From an uncultured Nesterenkonia sp. (lineage in GTDB: Bacteria > Actinomycetota > Actinomycetes > Actinomycetales > Micrococcaceae), in the NCBI GenBank assembly GCA_946222885.1, contig CAMIAK010000005.1:62001-126000 (forward strand): a stretch of 64,000 nt of DNA, read 5' to 3'. The translations under genes and the position numbers were made by a program. Each line of letters begins with the position of its first letter. The stretch's first letter is position 1. This document shows, one piece after another, positions 27,818 to 37,093 of the stretch. Below the pieces are notes generated by a model, which searched no databases, was not told the origin of the DNA, and worked only from the letters and a program-made list of their open reading frames with translations.

Positions 27818-29890
27818 TCACCCCGACTCCCTCTTCTGCTTCAGCAGCACCTTCTCATCGATGGGGGCGGTGGAGGAGGCGCGCAGCCTCCGGTAGTGCT
27901 CGGAGGCCTCCTCCTGGCGCCGCTGCTCGGCCCCGGAGGCCACCTCCATGCGGATGTGGTCCTCGGTGTAGCCGAAGGAGTCCACCACGTCCTGGGCGTG
28001 GGGGCGCACCCGGGCGACCAGCCGGTTGATGTACGGGGTCAGGGTCCGCGCCCGCTGGGCGGAGATGCGTCCGTTGATGAGGTACCAGTCCAGGGTCTCC
28101 TCGATCCGGGACAGCGCGTAGATGTCCCGCAGCCAGGTCATGACCTTCAGGGTGCCCGGATCCTCGATGTCCTCCAGCGCCTCGGTGAAGGCCTCCCACA
28201 GCAGCAGATCGGCATGGGCCTTGGCCGCATTGATGATCTCGTACTGGTGGTCGTTGAAGGTCGCGGCCTGCTCGGCGGCCGGCTTCTTCGCCACGCTGCG
28301 CAGCTCCCCGGCCACGTCGATGACCATCTGGCGGACCCGGTCGGTGAGCAGGTCCCGCTGGACGTCGGGCTGCTTGAACCAGTTGGCGCTGCGGCGCTCG
28401 TCGCCGGTGTCCTGCACGGACTGGAAGGCCCGGCGCAGCCCGAACCGGTGCAGCACGGTGGACTGGGCCTGGGTGGCCACATAGCGGGAGAGGGCGCCGG
28501 CGTCGGCGTTCTTGAACTCGGCGGCATAGTCGCTGAGCAGACGTTTGGCCACCAGCTGCAGCAGGACGTTGTTGTCGCCCTCGAAGGTGACATAGATGTC
28601 CAGGTCCGAGCGCAGCGAGGTGAAGCGGTTCTCCGCCATGAACCCGGCGCCGCCGCAGGCCTCCCGGGCCTCCTGGAGGGTGTCCAGGGCATGCCAGGTG
28701 GTCACCGGCTTGATGGCCGCGGCCAGGGTCTCCAGCTCCTGCCGGTTCTGGTCCGAGTCGTCGTTGCCGGAGAAGACGTCGTCGAGCTTGGCCAGCAGCT
28801 GCTCATGGGCGAAGCCGGCGGCCAGGGTGGTGGCCAGCCGGGGGATCAGCCGGCGCTGGTGCAGCTGATAGTCCATCAGGACCTCCTCCTCGGTGGTGGA
28901 GGAGGCGTTGAACTGCCGGCGCTGGTTGCCGTAGGTGATCGCACCGATCAGTCCCAGCTTGGAGGCGGCGACGGCGGCCCCGGTCAGCGAGACGCGGCCC
29001 TGGACCAGGGTGCCCAGCATGGTGAAGAACCGCCGGCCGGGGGACTCGATGGGTGAGGTGTAGGTGCCGTCGGGCTCCACATGGCCGTAGCGGTCCAGCA
29101 GGTAGTCCCGCGGGATGCGGGTCTGTTCGAAGGTGAAGCGCCCGTTGTCCACCCCGTTCAGGCCGCCCTTCTGGCCGTCGTCGGTGATGGTGATCCCGGG
29201 CAGCGCCTCGCCGGCGTCGTCACGGATGTGGCAGTAGAAGGCGTGGACCCCGCGGTTGACCGGCGGGCGGCCGTCCTCGCCCGGGGTGATCAGCTGGGCG
29301 AAGACCACCGCGTCCTTGGCATGCAGCGCCGCATTGCCCAGGAACCGTTTGGTGGCCGCCGGGAAGGGCGTGTGCAGCACGAACTCCTCGGTCTGCGGGT
29401 CATAGGTCGCGGTGGTGCCGATGGAGGCGACGTCGGATCCGTGGCCGATCTCCGTCATCGCATAGGCCCCGGGGACGCTCAGGTCCATGATCCCGGGCAG
29501 GAAGCGCTCGTGATGGGACCGGGTGCCCAGGTGCAGCACCGCGGCGCCGAACAGGCCCCACTGCACGCCGGACTTGATCTGCAGGGAGGGGTCGGCGGTG
29601 ACCAGCTCCTCGAAGGCGGCGATGTTCGCCCCGTGGGCGTCCTGACCCCCGAACTCCTCCGGGAAGGCGCGCTGGATCGCCCCGGCCTCGACCAGGCCGT
29701 GCAGCTGTTTGAGGACGCGCTCGCGGTGGTCCTCCTTGGTGATGCCCTCAGGCTTGTGGAACTGGGGGTCCGCGGCCAGCTCGCGAGCTGTGCGGCGGGT
29801 GTCGGCCCAGCGGCCCAGCAGCAGCTCTTCGAGCAGCTCCTTGTCCACTGCGGCGTCGGTGGTGGTCTCTTCGGTGAGGCTCTCGGTCAT
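27818..29890 (-). CDS. Acyl-CoA oxidase/dehydrogenase family protein (FadE5-like)
   Basis: 690 aa, an FAD enzyme that introduces the 2,3 double bond into acyl-CoA. Motifs are PGAYAMTEIGHGSDVASIGTTATY (FAD region), KRFLGNAALHAKDAVVFAQL, the substrate region GRFTFEQTRIPRDYLLDRYG, and EACGGAGFMAENRF with TFEGDNNVLLQLVAK. The length and the EGDNNVL motif resemble acyl-CoA oxidases more than 380-residue dehydrogenases. Whether oxygen or ETF is the acceptor cannot be told. AAGGAGACGCC precedes ATG 29888-29890. It is divergent from a thiolase-FabG-MaoC set, like the mycobacterial fadE5-fadA2-fabG4-htdX neighbourhood. Confidence 0.9.
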   Translation of the reverse strand: MTESLTEETTTDAAVDKELLEELLLGRWADTRRTARELAADPQFHKPEGITKEDHRERVLKQLHGLVEAGAIQRAFPEEFGGQDAHGANIAAFEELVTADPSLQIKSGVQWGLFGAAVLHLGTRSHHERFLPGIMDLSVPGAYAMTEIGHGSDVASIGTTATYDPQTEEFVLHTPFPAATKRFLGNAALHAKDAVVFAQLITPGEDGRPPVNRGVHAFYCHIRDDAGEALPGITITDDGQKGGLNGVDNGRFTFEQTRIPRDYLLDRYGHVEPDGTYTSPIESPGRRFFTMLGTLVQGRVSLTGAAVAASKLGLIGAITYGNQRRQFNASSTTEEEVLMDYQLHQRRLIPRLATTLAAGFAHEQLLAKLDDVFSGNDDSDQNRQELETLAAAIKPVTTWHALDTLQEAREACGGAGFMAENRFTSLRSDLDIYVTFEGDNNVLLQLVAKRLLSDYAAEFKNADAGALSRYVATQAQSTVLHRFGLRRAFQSVQDTGDERRSANWFKQPDVQRDLLTDRVRQMVIDVAGELRSVAKKPAAEQAATFNDHQYEIINAAKAHADLLLWEAFTEALEDIEDPGTLKVMTWLRDIYALSRIEETLDWYLINGRISAQRARTLTPYINRLVARVRPHAQDVVDSFGYTEDHIRMEVASGAEQRRQEEASEHYRRLRASSTAPIDEKVLLKQKRESG

Positions 29891-29991
29891 GGCGTCTCCT
29901 TTAAGAGTGACGGGACACACATGTAGTGTAGATACCGACGAGTAATAAAAGGCAAATGCCGCCAGATTCTCTCTTCCGAGGAGCGTGACCA
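29891..29991. promoter_or_regulatory. Divergent promoter region of the fatty-acid cluster
   Basis: A 101-bp gap that is AT-rich for this genome. TGTAGATA (29927-29934) could be the plus -10 for the thiolase, and minus-strand TACACT (29925-29930) the -10 for the oxidase gene, so the two would overlap and share control. I see no clear TetR or GntR palindrome. Confidence 0.35.
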
Positions 29992-31287
29992 GTGAGCACC
30001 CCGACCACCCCCCGCGACGCCGTCATCATCGGCGCCAACCGCATCCCCTTCGCCCGTGCCCACGGCGCCTATGCGAAGGCCTCCAACCAGGACATGCTGA
30101 CCTCTGCGCTCAACGGGCTCGTCGCCCGGTTCGGCCTGCAGGGCGAGCAGCTGGGCACAGTGGCCGGCGGCGCGGTGATGAAGCACTCCAAGAACTTCAA
30201 CCTGGTGCGTGAGTCGGTCCTGGGCACGCCGCTGGACCCCAAGACCCCGGCCTATGACGTGCAGATGGCCTGTGCCACCGGCATGGAGGCCATCGGCTCG
30301 CTGGCGAACAAGATCAAGCTCGGCCAGATCGACTCCGCCATCGGCGGGGGAGTCGACTCGATCTCGGATGCGCCCATCGTGGTGACCGACGAGCTGCGTG
30401 CCATCCTCATGGAGGCCAACCGCGCCAAGAGCATGGGTCAGCGGCTGAAGGCGCTCTCCAAGATCCGGCCCGGGCACCTGGCCCCGCAGGCCCCCGGCGT
30501 CGCCGAGCCGCGCACCGGGCTCTCCATGGGTGAGCATATGGCGGTCACCGCCCATGCCTGGGACATCACCCGCGAGGAGCAGGACGAGCTCGCCCTGGCC
30601 AGCCACAAGAACCTGGCGGCGGCCTATGAGTCCGGCTTCTTCGAGGACCTGGTCACGCCCTTCCGCGGAGTCGCCCGGGACAACAACCTGCGCCCGGACT
30701 CCAGTGCGGAGAAGTTGGCGAAGCTGCAGCCGACCTTCGGCAGGGATCTGGGGGAGGAGGCCACCATGACGGCGGCCAACTCCACCCCGCTGACCGACGG
30801 CGCGGCCGCCGTGCTGCTGGGCTCCGAGGAATGGGCCGATGAGCATGACCTGCCCAAGCTGGCCAACTTCGTGGACTACGAGGAGGGCGCGGTGGACTTC
30901 GTCGACGGCGCTGAGGGGCTGCTCATGGCGCCCACCTACGCGGCGGCCCGGATGCTGAAGCGCAACGGCCTGACCTTCGAGGACTTCGAGTTCTTCGAGA
31001 TCCATGAGGCCTTCGCCTCCACCGTCCTCGCCCAGATCAAGGCCTGGGAGGACGAGGACTTCTGCCGGAACAAGCTGGGACTCGACGGCGCGATGGGCAG
31101 CATCGACCGCTCCAAGCTCAACGTCCACGGCTCCTCGCTCGCCGCCGGGCACCCGTTCGCCGCCACCGGCGGACGCATCGTCGGCACCTTGGCCAAGATG
31201 CTCCACGGCAAGCCCGGCAAGCTCGGCTTCATCTCCGTCTGCGCCGCCGGCGGACAGGGCATCACTGCGATCATCGAAGGACGGTGA
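29992..31287 (+). CDS. Acetyl-CoA C-acyltransferase (thiolase, FadA2-like)
   Basis: 431 aa. Catalytic Cys is in MACATGMEAIG (about residue 91), the second active-site region is LNVHGSSLAAGHPFAATGGR, and the final Cys is in SVCAAGGQG. It cleaves 3-ketoacyl-CoA or makes acetoacetyl-CoA. This is the longer FadI/FadA2-type sequence with the insert FVDYEEGAVDFVDGA. GTG start with a GAGGAG ribosome site. It is followed by fabG with stop-start overlap. Confidence 0.93.
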   Translation: MSTPTTPRDAVIIGANRIPFARAHGAYAKASNQDMLTSALNGLVARFGLQGEQLGTVAGGAVMKHSKNFNLVRESVLGTPLDPKTPAYDVQMACATGMEAIGSLANKIKLGQIDSAIGGGVDSISDAPIVVTDELRAILMEANRAKSMGQRLKALSKIRPGHLAPQAPGVAEPRTGLSMGEHMAVTAHAWDITREEQDELALASHKNLAAAYESGFFEDLVTPFRGVARDNNLRPDSSAEKLAKLQPTFGRDLGEEATMTAANSTPLTDGAAAVLLGSEEWADEHDLPKLANFVDYEEGAVDFVDGAEGLLMAPTYAAARMLKRNGLTFEDFEFFEIHEAFASTVLAQIKAWEDEDFCRNKLGLDGAMGSIDRSKLNVHGSSLAAGHPFAATGGRIVGTLAKMLHGKPGKLGFISVCAAGGQGITAIIEGR

Positions 31288-31289
31288 GC

Positions 31290-32693
31290 ATGAAGGACAG
31301 CTATTCTGCACGGCGCCCGAAGGACACCTACACCGAATTCGCCAACACCGGGCTCGGGCGGAGCCTCACGAAGACGCTCGGCCTGCCGCAGCCGGCCAAG
31401 CTGCGCCGCTACCGCCCAGACGGCCCGCTGACCGACGGGCCGGTCGTCGTCGTGGGCTCCTCCGAGGCCTCCGACCGCATCGCTGAGATCCTGCTCGGCT
31501 GGGAGCTGGACGTGCGCCGGCACTTGGAGCCCAAGGAGAAGGCGGCTGCGGTCATCGCCGCCTTCGACGCCGTCGGCTCCCCGGAGCAGCTCAGCGAGAA
31601 CGTCCTGGCCCTGGGCGGGCTGCTCAGGCAGCTGAAGCCCTCCTCACGGGTCATCACCGTCTTCCGTGACCCTCAGGGCACCGAGAATCCCGCCTGGCGC
31701 GCAGCCCGGAAGGGCGTGGAGGGGCTCACCCGCTCCCTGGCCCACGAGATGCGTGCCGGAGGCACTGCCAACGGGATCGTCCTGGACGAGGAGCTCGACG
31801 TCGCAGCACCGGGCTTCGCCGGGGCGCTGCGCTTCCTGCTCTCCGGTCGTTCGGCCTTCGTCTCCGGCCAGTTCATCACCGTGGGCAGCGTCAACGGCAC
31901 GCTGCCCCAGGACTGGGCCCGCCCGCTGGCCGGCCAGGTGGCGGTGGTCACCGGCGCCGCCCGCGGCATCGGGGCCGCCATCGCCAGGACCCTGCACCGC
32001 GACGGCGCCGAGGTCATCGTGGTGGACGTCCCGCCGGCCGGCGAGCAGCTGGCCGCCGTGGCCAACGAGGTCCGGGGCACCGCCCTGCAGCTGGACATCA
32101 CCGCCGAGGACGCCGGGGAGCGGATCCTCAGCCATGCCGAGCAGCACTACGGCCGCCTGGACATCGTGGTGCACAACGCCGGCATCACCCGCGACAAGCT
32201 GCTGGCCAATATGGACGCCTCCCGCTGGGACTCCGTGATCGCGGTCAACATCGAGTCCCAGCTGCGCATGAACCGCGCGTTCCTGGACTCCGAGCTGTTC
32301 AGCCGGGCCGAGCCCGCGGCGGGGGAGTCGGCGGGGACCGTGGGACCGCGCATCGTCTCGCTGGCCTCCACCTCCGGCATCGCGGGGAACCGCGGCCAGA
32401 CCAACTACGCGGCCTCCAAGGCCGGAGTGATGGGCATGGTCTCGGCCAGCTCTGCGCAGCTGGAGGCCAGGCATGGGACCATCAACGCCGTGGCGCCCGG
32501 GTTCATCGAGACCGAGATGACCGCGAAGATCCCCTTCGCCACCCGTGAGGTGGCCCGCCGGCTGAACTCGCTGAACCAGGGCGGCCTGCCGGAGGACGTG
32601 GCGGAGACCATCGCCTTCCTGGCCTCGCCCGCCGCCGCCGGGACCTCCGGGCTCACGCTGCGCGTCTGCGGCCAGAACCTGGTGGGGGCGTGA
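31290..32693 (+). CDS. 3-oxoacyl-ACP/CoA reductase, long FabG4 type
   Basis: 467 aa, a high-molecular-weight FabG. The N-terminal 200 residues are a degenerate Rossmann domain (PVVVVGSSEASDRIAEIL). The C-terminal SDR domain has GAARGIGAAIARTL as cofactor motif, VHNAGITRD, catalytic Ser in SLASTSGIAG, and YAASKAG with Tyr and Lys. This two-domain form is the FabG4 type, an NADH-dependent reductase of long acyl-CoAs. ATG 31290 is preferred to the GTG 6 nt earlier because AAGGA is then 9 nt upstream. It overlaps the thiolase region tightly. Confidence 0.9.
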   Translation: MKDSYSARRPKDTYTEFANTGLGRSLTKTLGLPQPAKLRRYRPDGPLTDGPVVVVGSSEASDRIAEILLGWELDVRRHLEPKEKAAAVIAAFDAVGSPEQLSENVLALGGLLRQLKPSSRVITVFRDPQGTENPAWRAARKGVEGLTRSLAHEMRAGGTANGIVLDEELDVAAPGFAGALRFLLSGRSAFVSGQFITVGSVNGTLPQDWARPLAGQVAVVTGAARGIGAAIARTLHRDGAEVIVVDVPPAGEQLAAVANEVRGTALQLDITAEDAGERILSHAEQHYGRLDIVVHNAGITRDKLLANMDASRWDSVIAVNIESQLRMNRAFLDSELFSRAEPAAGESAGTVGPRIVSLASTSGIAGNRGQTNYAASKAGVMGMVSASSAQLEARHGTINAVAPGFIETEMTAKIPFATREVARRLNSLNQGGLPEDVAETIAFLASPAAAGTSGLTLRVCGQNLVGA

Positions 32694-32695
32694 TC

Positions 32696-33586
32696 ATGAG
32701 CAGCATCATCACCTCCTATCGCAAGGCCGCCCTGGGGGCGCTGACCTCCAAGCTCAGCTCCAACGGAGATCTGAAGGCGCTCTCCGAGGAGTCCCTGGAG
32801 ACCGAGCACCCCGGAGCCGATCCGGAGCAGCTCGAGGCCTACCGGCAGCTCTTCCGCGGAGAGGCCTTCGACGGCGTGCACCGCAGGTCCCTGCCCTCGG
32901 TGCTGGTGCACATCCTGGGCTTCCCGCTGCAGCTGCAGCTGATGACCCGGGACGACTTCCCGCTGCAGCTCATGGGACTGGTGCACCTCTCCAACCAGGT
33001 GGACCATCGCCGGCCCGTGGAGGCCGGGCAGCCGCTGCGCCTGAAGGCCCATGCGGAGAACCTGCGGCCCCACCGGCGCGGGACTCAGGTGGACATCGTC
33101 ACCGAGGTCTTCGAGTCCGGGGCAGACGCCGGGGAGGAGTCCGCCTGGCGCGGAGTCTCCACCTATCTCAGCCGCGGGGTCTACCTGGCCGGCAGGCCGG
33201 AGCGGGAGACGGAGTCCCGCGCGGGCCGCAGTGGCTTCGCCCCGCCGGCCAAGACGGGGCTCTGGACCCTCGGGGCGGATGAGGGCAGGCGCTACGCCGC
33301 TGTCTCCGGGGACTACAACCCCATCCACCTCTCCGGTCTCAGCGCGAAGGTCCTGGGCATGCCCTCGGCCATCGTCCACGGGATGTACTCTGCGGCCCGC
33401 ATGCTCGAGGGCCGGGAGCCGGAACAGGCCGGCCACCGCTGGAGCATCAGCTTCGAGGCTCCGGTCACCCTGCCGGGCAAGGTCGCCGTCAGCGTGGGGA
33501 AGCCGGACGATCAGACCCAGATCTTCACCGGCTGGAACCCGAAGAAGGGCCGCCGCCACTTCTCCGGGGAGCTGCACCTGCCCTGA
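32696..33586 (+). CDS. MaoC-like (R)-specific enoyl-CoA hydratase (HtdX-like)
   Basis: 296 aa with a double hot-dog arrangement. The catalytic segment GDYNPIHLSGLSAKVLGMPS carries Asp and His of the MaoC dyad, followed by IVHGMYSAARMLEG. It hydrates 2-enoyl-CoA or dehydrates 3-hydroxyacyl-CoA. With the thiolase, FabG4 and the acyl-CoA oxidase it could run a full elongation or degradation cycle for acyl-CoA. ATG 32696 is used; an in-frame GTG at 32690 overlaps the fabG stop. Confidence 0.88.
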   Translation: MSSIITSYRKAALGALTSKLSSNGDLKALSEESLETEHPGADPEQLEAYRQLFRGEAFDGVHRRSLPSVLVHILGFPLQLQLMTRDDFPLQLMGLVHLSNQVDHRRPVEAGQPLRLKAHAENLRPHRRGTQVDIVTEVFESGADAGEESAWRGVSTYLSRGVYLAGRPERETESRAGRSGFAPPAKTGLWTLGADEGRRYAAVSGDYNPIHLSGLSAKVLGMPSAIVHGMYSAARMLEGREPEQAGHRWSISFEAPVTLPGKVAVSVGKPDDQTQIFTGWNPKKGRRHFSGELHLP

Positions 33587-33589
33587 GGA

Positions 33590-33595
33590 TAGGAT
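33590..33595 (+). promoter_or_regulatory. -10 element of holA (leaderless type)
   Basis: TAGGAT, 6 nt before the GTG at 33602, directly after the MaoC stop. Confidence 0.5.
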
Positions 33596-33601
33596 GGTCC
33601 T

Positions 33602-34636
33602 GTGGCAGCACAGCGAGGACGAGGCAGCGGCCGGGCATCCGGCTCCCGGGGCGGGCAGTCTGCATCCGCCGGAGTGGACTTCCGCACGGTGGAGGCCGCC
33701 CCGCTGATCCTGCTCAAGGGTCCGGAGGACTACGTGGCCACCCGTGCCACGGACCGCATCAAGGCGCAGCTGCGCGCCCAGCAGCCGGACCTGGAGTACA
33801 CCCGGTTCGACGTCTCCAGCGCCGCCAGCGGCGAGCTGGCCACCCTGGCCTCGCCCTCGCTCTTCGGAGAGGCCCGGCTGATCCTGGCCGAGGACCTCGC
33901 CCAGATGAACGACACCTTCCTCAGCGACGCCCTGGCCTACCTGGAGGAGGAGGCCGAGGACGTCACCCTCATCTTCCGCCACTCCGGGGGCAACCGCGGC
34001 AAGAAGCTGCTGGACGTGCTGACCAAGCGGGCCGTCGTCGTGGACTGTGCGGCGGCCAAGAGCGACACGGACAAGCTGGACTTCGTCCGCCGTGAGTTCC
34101 GCGCGGCAGACCGGTCCATCCAGCCCGACGCCGCCCGGGCCCTGGTCCAGGCCGCTGGGACCTCGCTCTCCGACCTCGGCGGGGCCTGCCAGCAGCTGCT
34201 GCGCGACATCCAGGGGGAGGTCACGGAGGAGGACGTGGACCGCTACCACGGCGGGCGGGTGGAGGCCACGGCCTTCAAGGTCGCCGACGCCGCCTTCGAG
34301 GGCAGGGGAGAGGCGGCCACCAGGCTCTACCGCCATGCGGTGGCCACCGGGGTCTCGCCCATCGCCGTCACCGCCGCGCTGGCCCGCAAAGGCCGGCACA
34401 TCGCGGCGCTGGTCGACCACCGGGGCAGCGCGGACCGGCTCGCCTCCGCCCTCGGAGCCCCGCCCTGGCAGCTGCGCCAGGCCGCGGAGACGGCGCGGCG
34501 CTGGCAGTCCCGCCGGGCCGCCGAGGCCATCGAAGCGGTGGCGCAGGCCGACGCCGAGGCCAAGGGCGCCTCGCGCACCCCGGAATACGCCGTGGAGAAG
34601 GCAATCGGGATCGTCGCCGCGGCCGCCGGCCGCTGA
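33602..34636 (+). CDS. holA: DNA polymerase III delta subunit HolA
   Basis: 344 aa, clamp-loader subunit that opens the sliding clamp. After a basic Gly/Ser/Arg leader (about 28 residues) it shows PLILLKGPEDYVATRATDRI, then LFGEARLILAEDL and LIFRHSGGNRGKKLLD, all HolA segments. The C-terminal helical collar includes AVATGVSPIAVTAALARK. The order holA-rpsT-lepA is highly conserved in actinobacteria. Confidence 0.94.
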   Translation: MAAQRGRGSGRASGSRGGQSASAGVDFRTVEAAPLILLKGPEDYVATRATDRIKAQLRAQQPDLEYTRFDVSSAASGELATLASPSLFGEARLILAEDLAQMNDTFLSDALAYLEEEAEDVTLIFRHSGGNRGKKLLDVLTKRAVVVDCAAAKSDTDKLDFVRREFRAADRSIQPDAARALVQAAGTSLSDLGGACQQLLRDIQGEVTEEDVDRYHGGRVEATAFKVADAAFEGRGEAATRLYRHAVATGVSPIAVTAALARKGRHIAALVDHRGSADRLASALGAPPWQLRQAAETARRWQSRRAAEAIEAVAQADAEAKGASRTPEYAVEKAIGIVAAAAGR

Positions 34637-34669
34637 GCCTTTCCTCTGAAGGCACATCCGTTTCTCTGC

Positions 34670-34876
34670 TAAGATCTACTCTCAGTGTCTGTGGCTCTGC
34701 GGTCTCCCGCAGGGTCGGCACTGACTGCGACGGCGATCAAGCGCTCCGGCCGATGGGTCCCTCTGCCCGGCAGAGGCTGGGGTGAATCGCCACGGCGTCC
34801 CCACGCCGCTGAAATCTTCCGCCGTCGTCGTCAGTGCTCGTCCGAAAACATCTGATCCGTAAGGAACCGAGCACAC
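34670..34876 (+). promoter_or_regulatory. Promoter and structured leader of rpsT
   Basis: An extended -10 (TGC-TAAGAT at 34667-34675) would start a leader of about 195 nt before rpsT. It holds several short hairpins: a 6-bp stem at 34697-34712, a CCTCTG/CAGAGG stem around 34758-34776, and GGCG/CGCC near 34796. No open reading frame of note is in it. S20 leaders are autoregulated in some bacteria; here that is only a suggestion. Confidence 0.4.
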
Positions 34877-35137
34877 GTGGCAAACATCAAGTCCCAGAAG
34901 AAGCGCATCCTCACCAATGAGAAGGCCCGCCAGCGCAACCAGGCCGTGAAGTCCGAGCTGCGCACCGCCATCAAGAAGGTGCGCAACGCCGTCTCCGCCG
35001 GCGACAAGGACGCAGCCGTCGTCGCTCAGCGCGAGGCCGCACGCAAGCTGGACAAGGCCGCCTCCAAGGGCGTCATCCACAAGAACAACGCTGCCAACCG
35101 GAAGTCCGGCCTGGCGGCAAAGGTCAACGCTCTCTGA
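34877..35137 (+). CDS. rpsT: 30S ribosomal protein S20
   Basis: 86 aa, highly basic helical protein beginning MANIKSQKKRILTNEKARQR, with KVRNAVSAGDKDAAVV and AASKGVIHKNNAANRKS. It binds 16S rRNA early in assembly. GTG start with TAAGGAACC upstream. A terminator lies 30 bp after the stop. Confidence 0.98.
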   Translation: MANIKSQKKRILTNEKARQRNQAVKSELRTAIKKVRNAVSAGDKDAAVVAQREAARKLDKAASKGVIHKNNAANRKSGLAAKVNAL

Positions 35138-35166
35138 TCCACAGCCTGATCAGCAGCACGACCGGA

Positions 35167-35202
35167 GGGCGGCAGTAGACTGAGGTCTGCTGCCGCCCTT
35201 TT
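35167..35202 (+). terminator. Rho-independent terminator after rpsT
   Basis: 14-bp stem with one mismatch (35167-35180 with 35185-35198), a 4-base loop and TTTT. Confidence 0.85.
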
Positions 35203-35230
35203 GCTACCGAGAGAGAAGGACCTCCCACAC

Positions 35231-37093
35231 GTGTCACCGAAGGCCACCACCCCGCAGGTGCCCGCCGCGACGGATCCGAGCGTCATCCGCAACTTCTGCA
35301 TCATTGCGCATATCGACCACGGAAAGTCCACGCTCGCGGACCGGATGCTCCAGCTGACCGGCGTGGTCCAGCCGCGGGAGATGAAGGCGCAGTACCTCGA
35401 CCGCATGGACATCGAGCGGGAGCGCGGCATCACCATCAAGTCCCAGGCGGTGCGCATGCCCTGGGAGCACGAGGGTCAGACCTACGCCTTCCACATGATC
35501 GACACGCCCGGCCACGTGGACTTCTCCTATGAGGTCTCTCGCTCGCTGGCCGCCTGCGAGGGCGCCATCCTGCTGGTGGACGCCGCCCAGGGCATCGAAG
35601 CCCAGACGCTGGCGAACCTCTACCTGGCCATGGAGCACGAGCTGGCCATCATCCCGGTGCTCAACAAGATCGACCTGCCGGCCGCCATGCCGGACAAATA
35701 CGCGGAGGAGCTCGCCCACCTGATCGGCTGCGAGCCCGAGGACGTGCTGCGGGTCTCCGGCAAGACCGGTGAGGGCGTGGACGCCCTGCTGGACAGGCTC
35801 GTGGCCGAGGTGCCCGCTCCGGTGGGCGACGCCGAGGCCCCTGCCCGCGCGATGATCTTCGACTCCGTCTATGACACCTACCGCGGCGTGGTGACCTTCG
35901 TCCGGGTGGTGGACGGCAAGCTCTCCCACCGGGAGAAGATCAAGATGATGTCCACCGGCGCCACCCACGAGCTGCTGGAGATCGGGGTCTCCCAGCCCGA
36001 GCCGGAGGCCTCGCAGGGGCTCGGCGTCGGGGAGGTGGGCTACCTGATCACCGGTGTGAAGGACGTCCGGCAGTCCAAGGTCGGCGACACCGTCACCGGG
36101 GCGAACCGTCCGGCCGAGGATATCATCGGGGGCTACCAGGAGCCCCGCCCCATGGTGTACTCGGGGCTCTTCCCCATCGACGGCTCGGACTTCCCGGTGC
36201 TGCGCGAGGCCCTGGAGAAGCTCCAGCTCAACGACGCCGCCCTGAACTTCGAGCCTGAGGTCTCCGCCGCGTTGGGCTTCGGCTTCCGCGTCGGCTTCCT
36301 GGGCCTGCTGCATCTGGAGATCACCCGTCAGCGCCTCGAGGCCGAGTACAACCTGGACCTGATCTCCACGGCGCCGAACGTGATCTACGAGGTCCTGGAC
36401 GAGGCCGGCGAGCTGCACCACGTGACCAACCCCTCCGAGTTCCCGGAGGGCAAGGTCAATGAGATCCGTGAGCCGGTGGTGGACGCGACGGTCATCGTGC
36501 CCAGCGAGTTCATCGGGGCGGTCATGGAGCTCTGCCAGTCCCGCCGCGGCACCATGGAAGGCATGGACTACCTCTCCGAGGAGCGGGTGGAGATCCGCTA
36601 CAAGATGCCGCTGGCGGAGATCGTCTTCGACTTCTTCGACCTGCTGAAGTCCCGCACCAAGGGCTATGCCTCGCTGAACTGGCAGGCCGCCGGCGATCAG
36701 GCAGCGGACCTGGTGAAGGTGGACATCCTGCTGCAGGGCGACAAGGTGGACGCATTCTCCGCGATCACCCACCGCGACCATGCCTACAGCTACGGCGTGA
36801 AGATGGCCTCCCGCCTGAAGGAGCTCATCCCGCGCCAGCAGTACGAGGTGCCCATCCAGGCCGCCATCGGCTCGCGCATCATCGCCCGTGAGAACATCCG
36901 CGCCATCCGCAAGGACGTGCTCTCCAAGTGCTACGGCGGCGACATCAGCCGTAAGCGCAAGCTGCTCGAGAAGCAGAAGGAGGGCAAGAAGCGCATGAAG
37001 ATGGTCGGCACGGTGGAGATCCCGCAGGAGGCCTTCATCGCCGCCCTGTCCTCGGACGAGGAGTCCGGCAAGGAGAAGGCGGGGAAGAAGTAG
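35231..37093 (+). CDS. lepA: Elongation factor 4 (LepA), ribosome back-translocase GTPase
   Basis: 620 aa. GTPase motifs: IIAHIDHGKSTLADRML (G1), RERGITIKSQ (G2), DTPGHVDF (G3), NKIDLPAA (G4). The unique C-terminal domain ends with the tract CYGGDISRKRKLLEKQKEGK and a basic tail, typical of LepA. It acts on stalled ribosomes. GTG 35231 is chosen to match the usual N-terminal length, with GAAGGA upstream. It is followed by hemW with no gap. Confidence 0.97.
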   Translation: MSPKATTPQVPAATDPSVIRNFCIIAHIDHGKSTLADRMLQLTGVVQPREMKAQYLDRMDIERERGITIKSQAVRMPWEHEGQTYAFHMIDTPGHVDFSYEVSRSLAACEGAILLVDAAQGIEAQTLANLYLAMEHELAIIPVLNKIDLPAAMPDKYAEELAHLIGCEPEDVLRVSGKTGEGVDALLDRLVAEVPAPVGDAEAPARAMIFDSVYDTYRGVVTFVRVVDGKLSHREKIKMMSTGATHELLEIGVSQPEPEASQGLGVGEVGYLITGVKDVRQSKVGDTVTGANRPAEDIIGGYQEPRPMVYSGLFPIDGSDFPVLREALEKLQLNDAALNFEPEVSAALGFGFRVGFLGLLHLEITRQRLEAEYNLDLISTAPNVIYEVLDEAGELHHVTNPSEFPEGKVNEIREPVVDATVIVPSEFIGAVMELCQSRRGTMEGMDYLSEERVEIRYKMPLAEIVFDFFDLLKSRTKGYASLNWQAAGDQAADLVKVDILLQGDKVDAFSAITHRDHAYSYGVKMASRLKELIPRQQYEVPIQAAIGSRIIARENIRAIRKDVLSKCYGGDISRKRKLLEKQKEGKKRMKMVGTVEIPQEAFIAALSSDEESGKEKAGKK

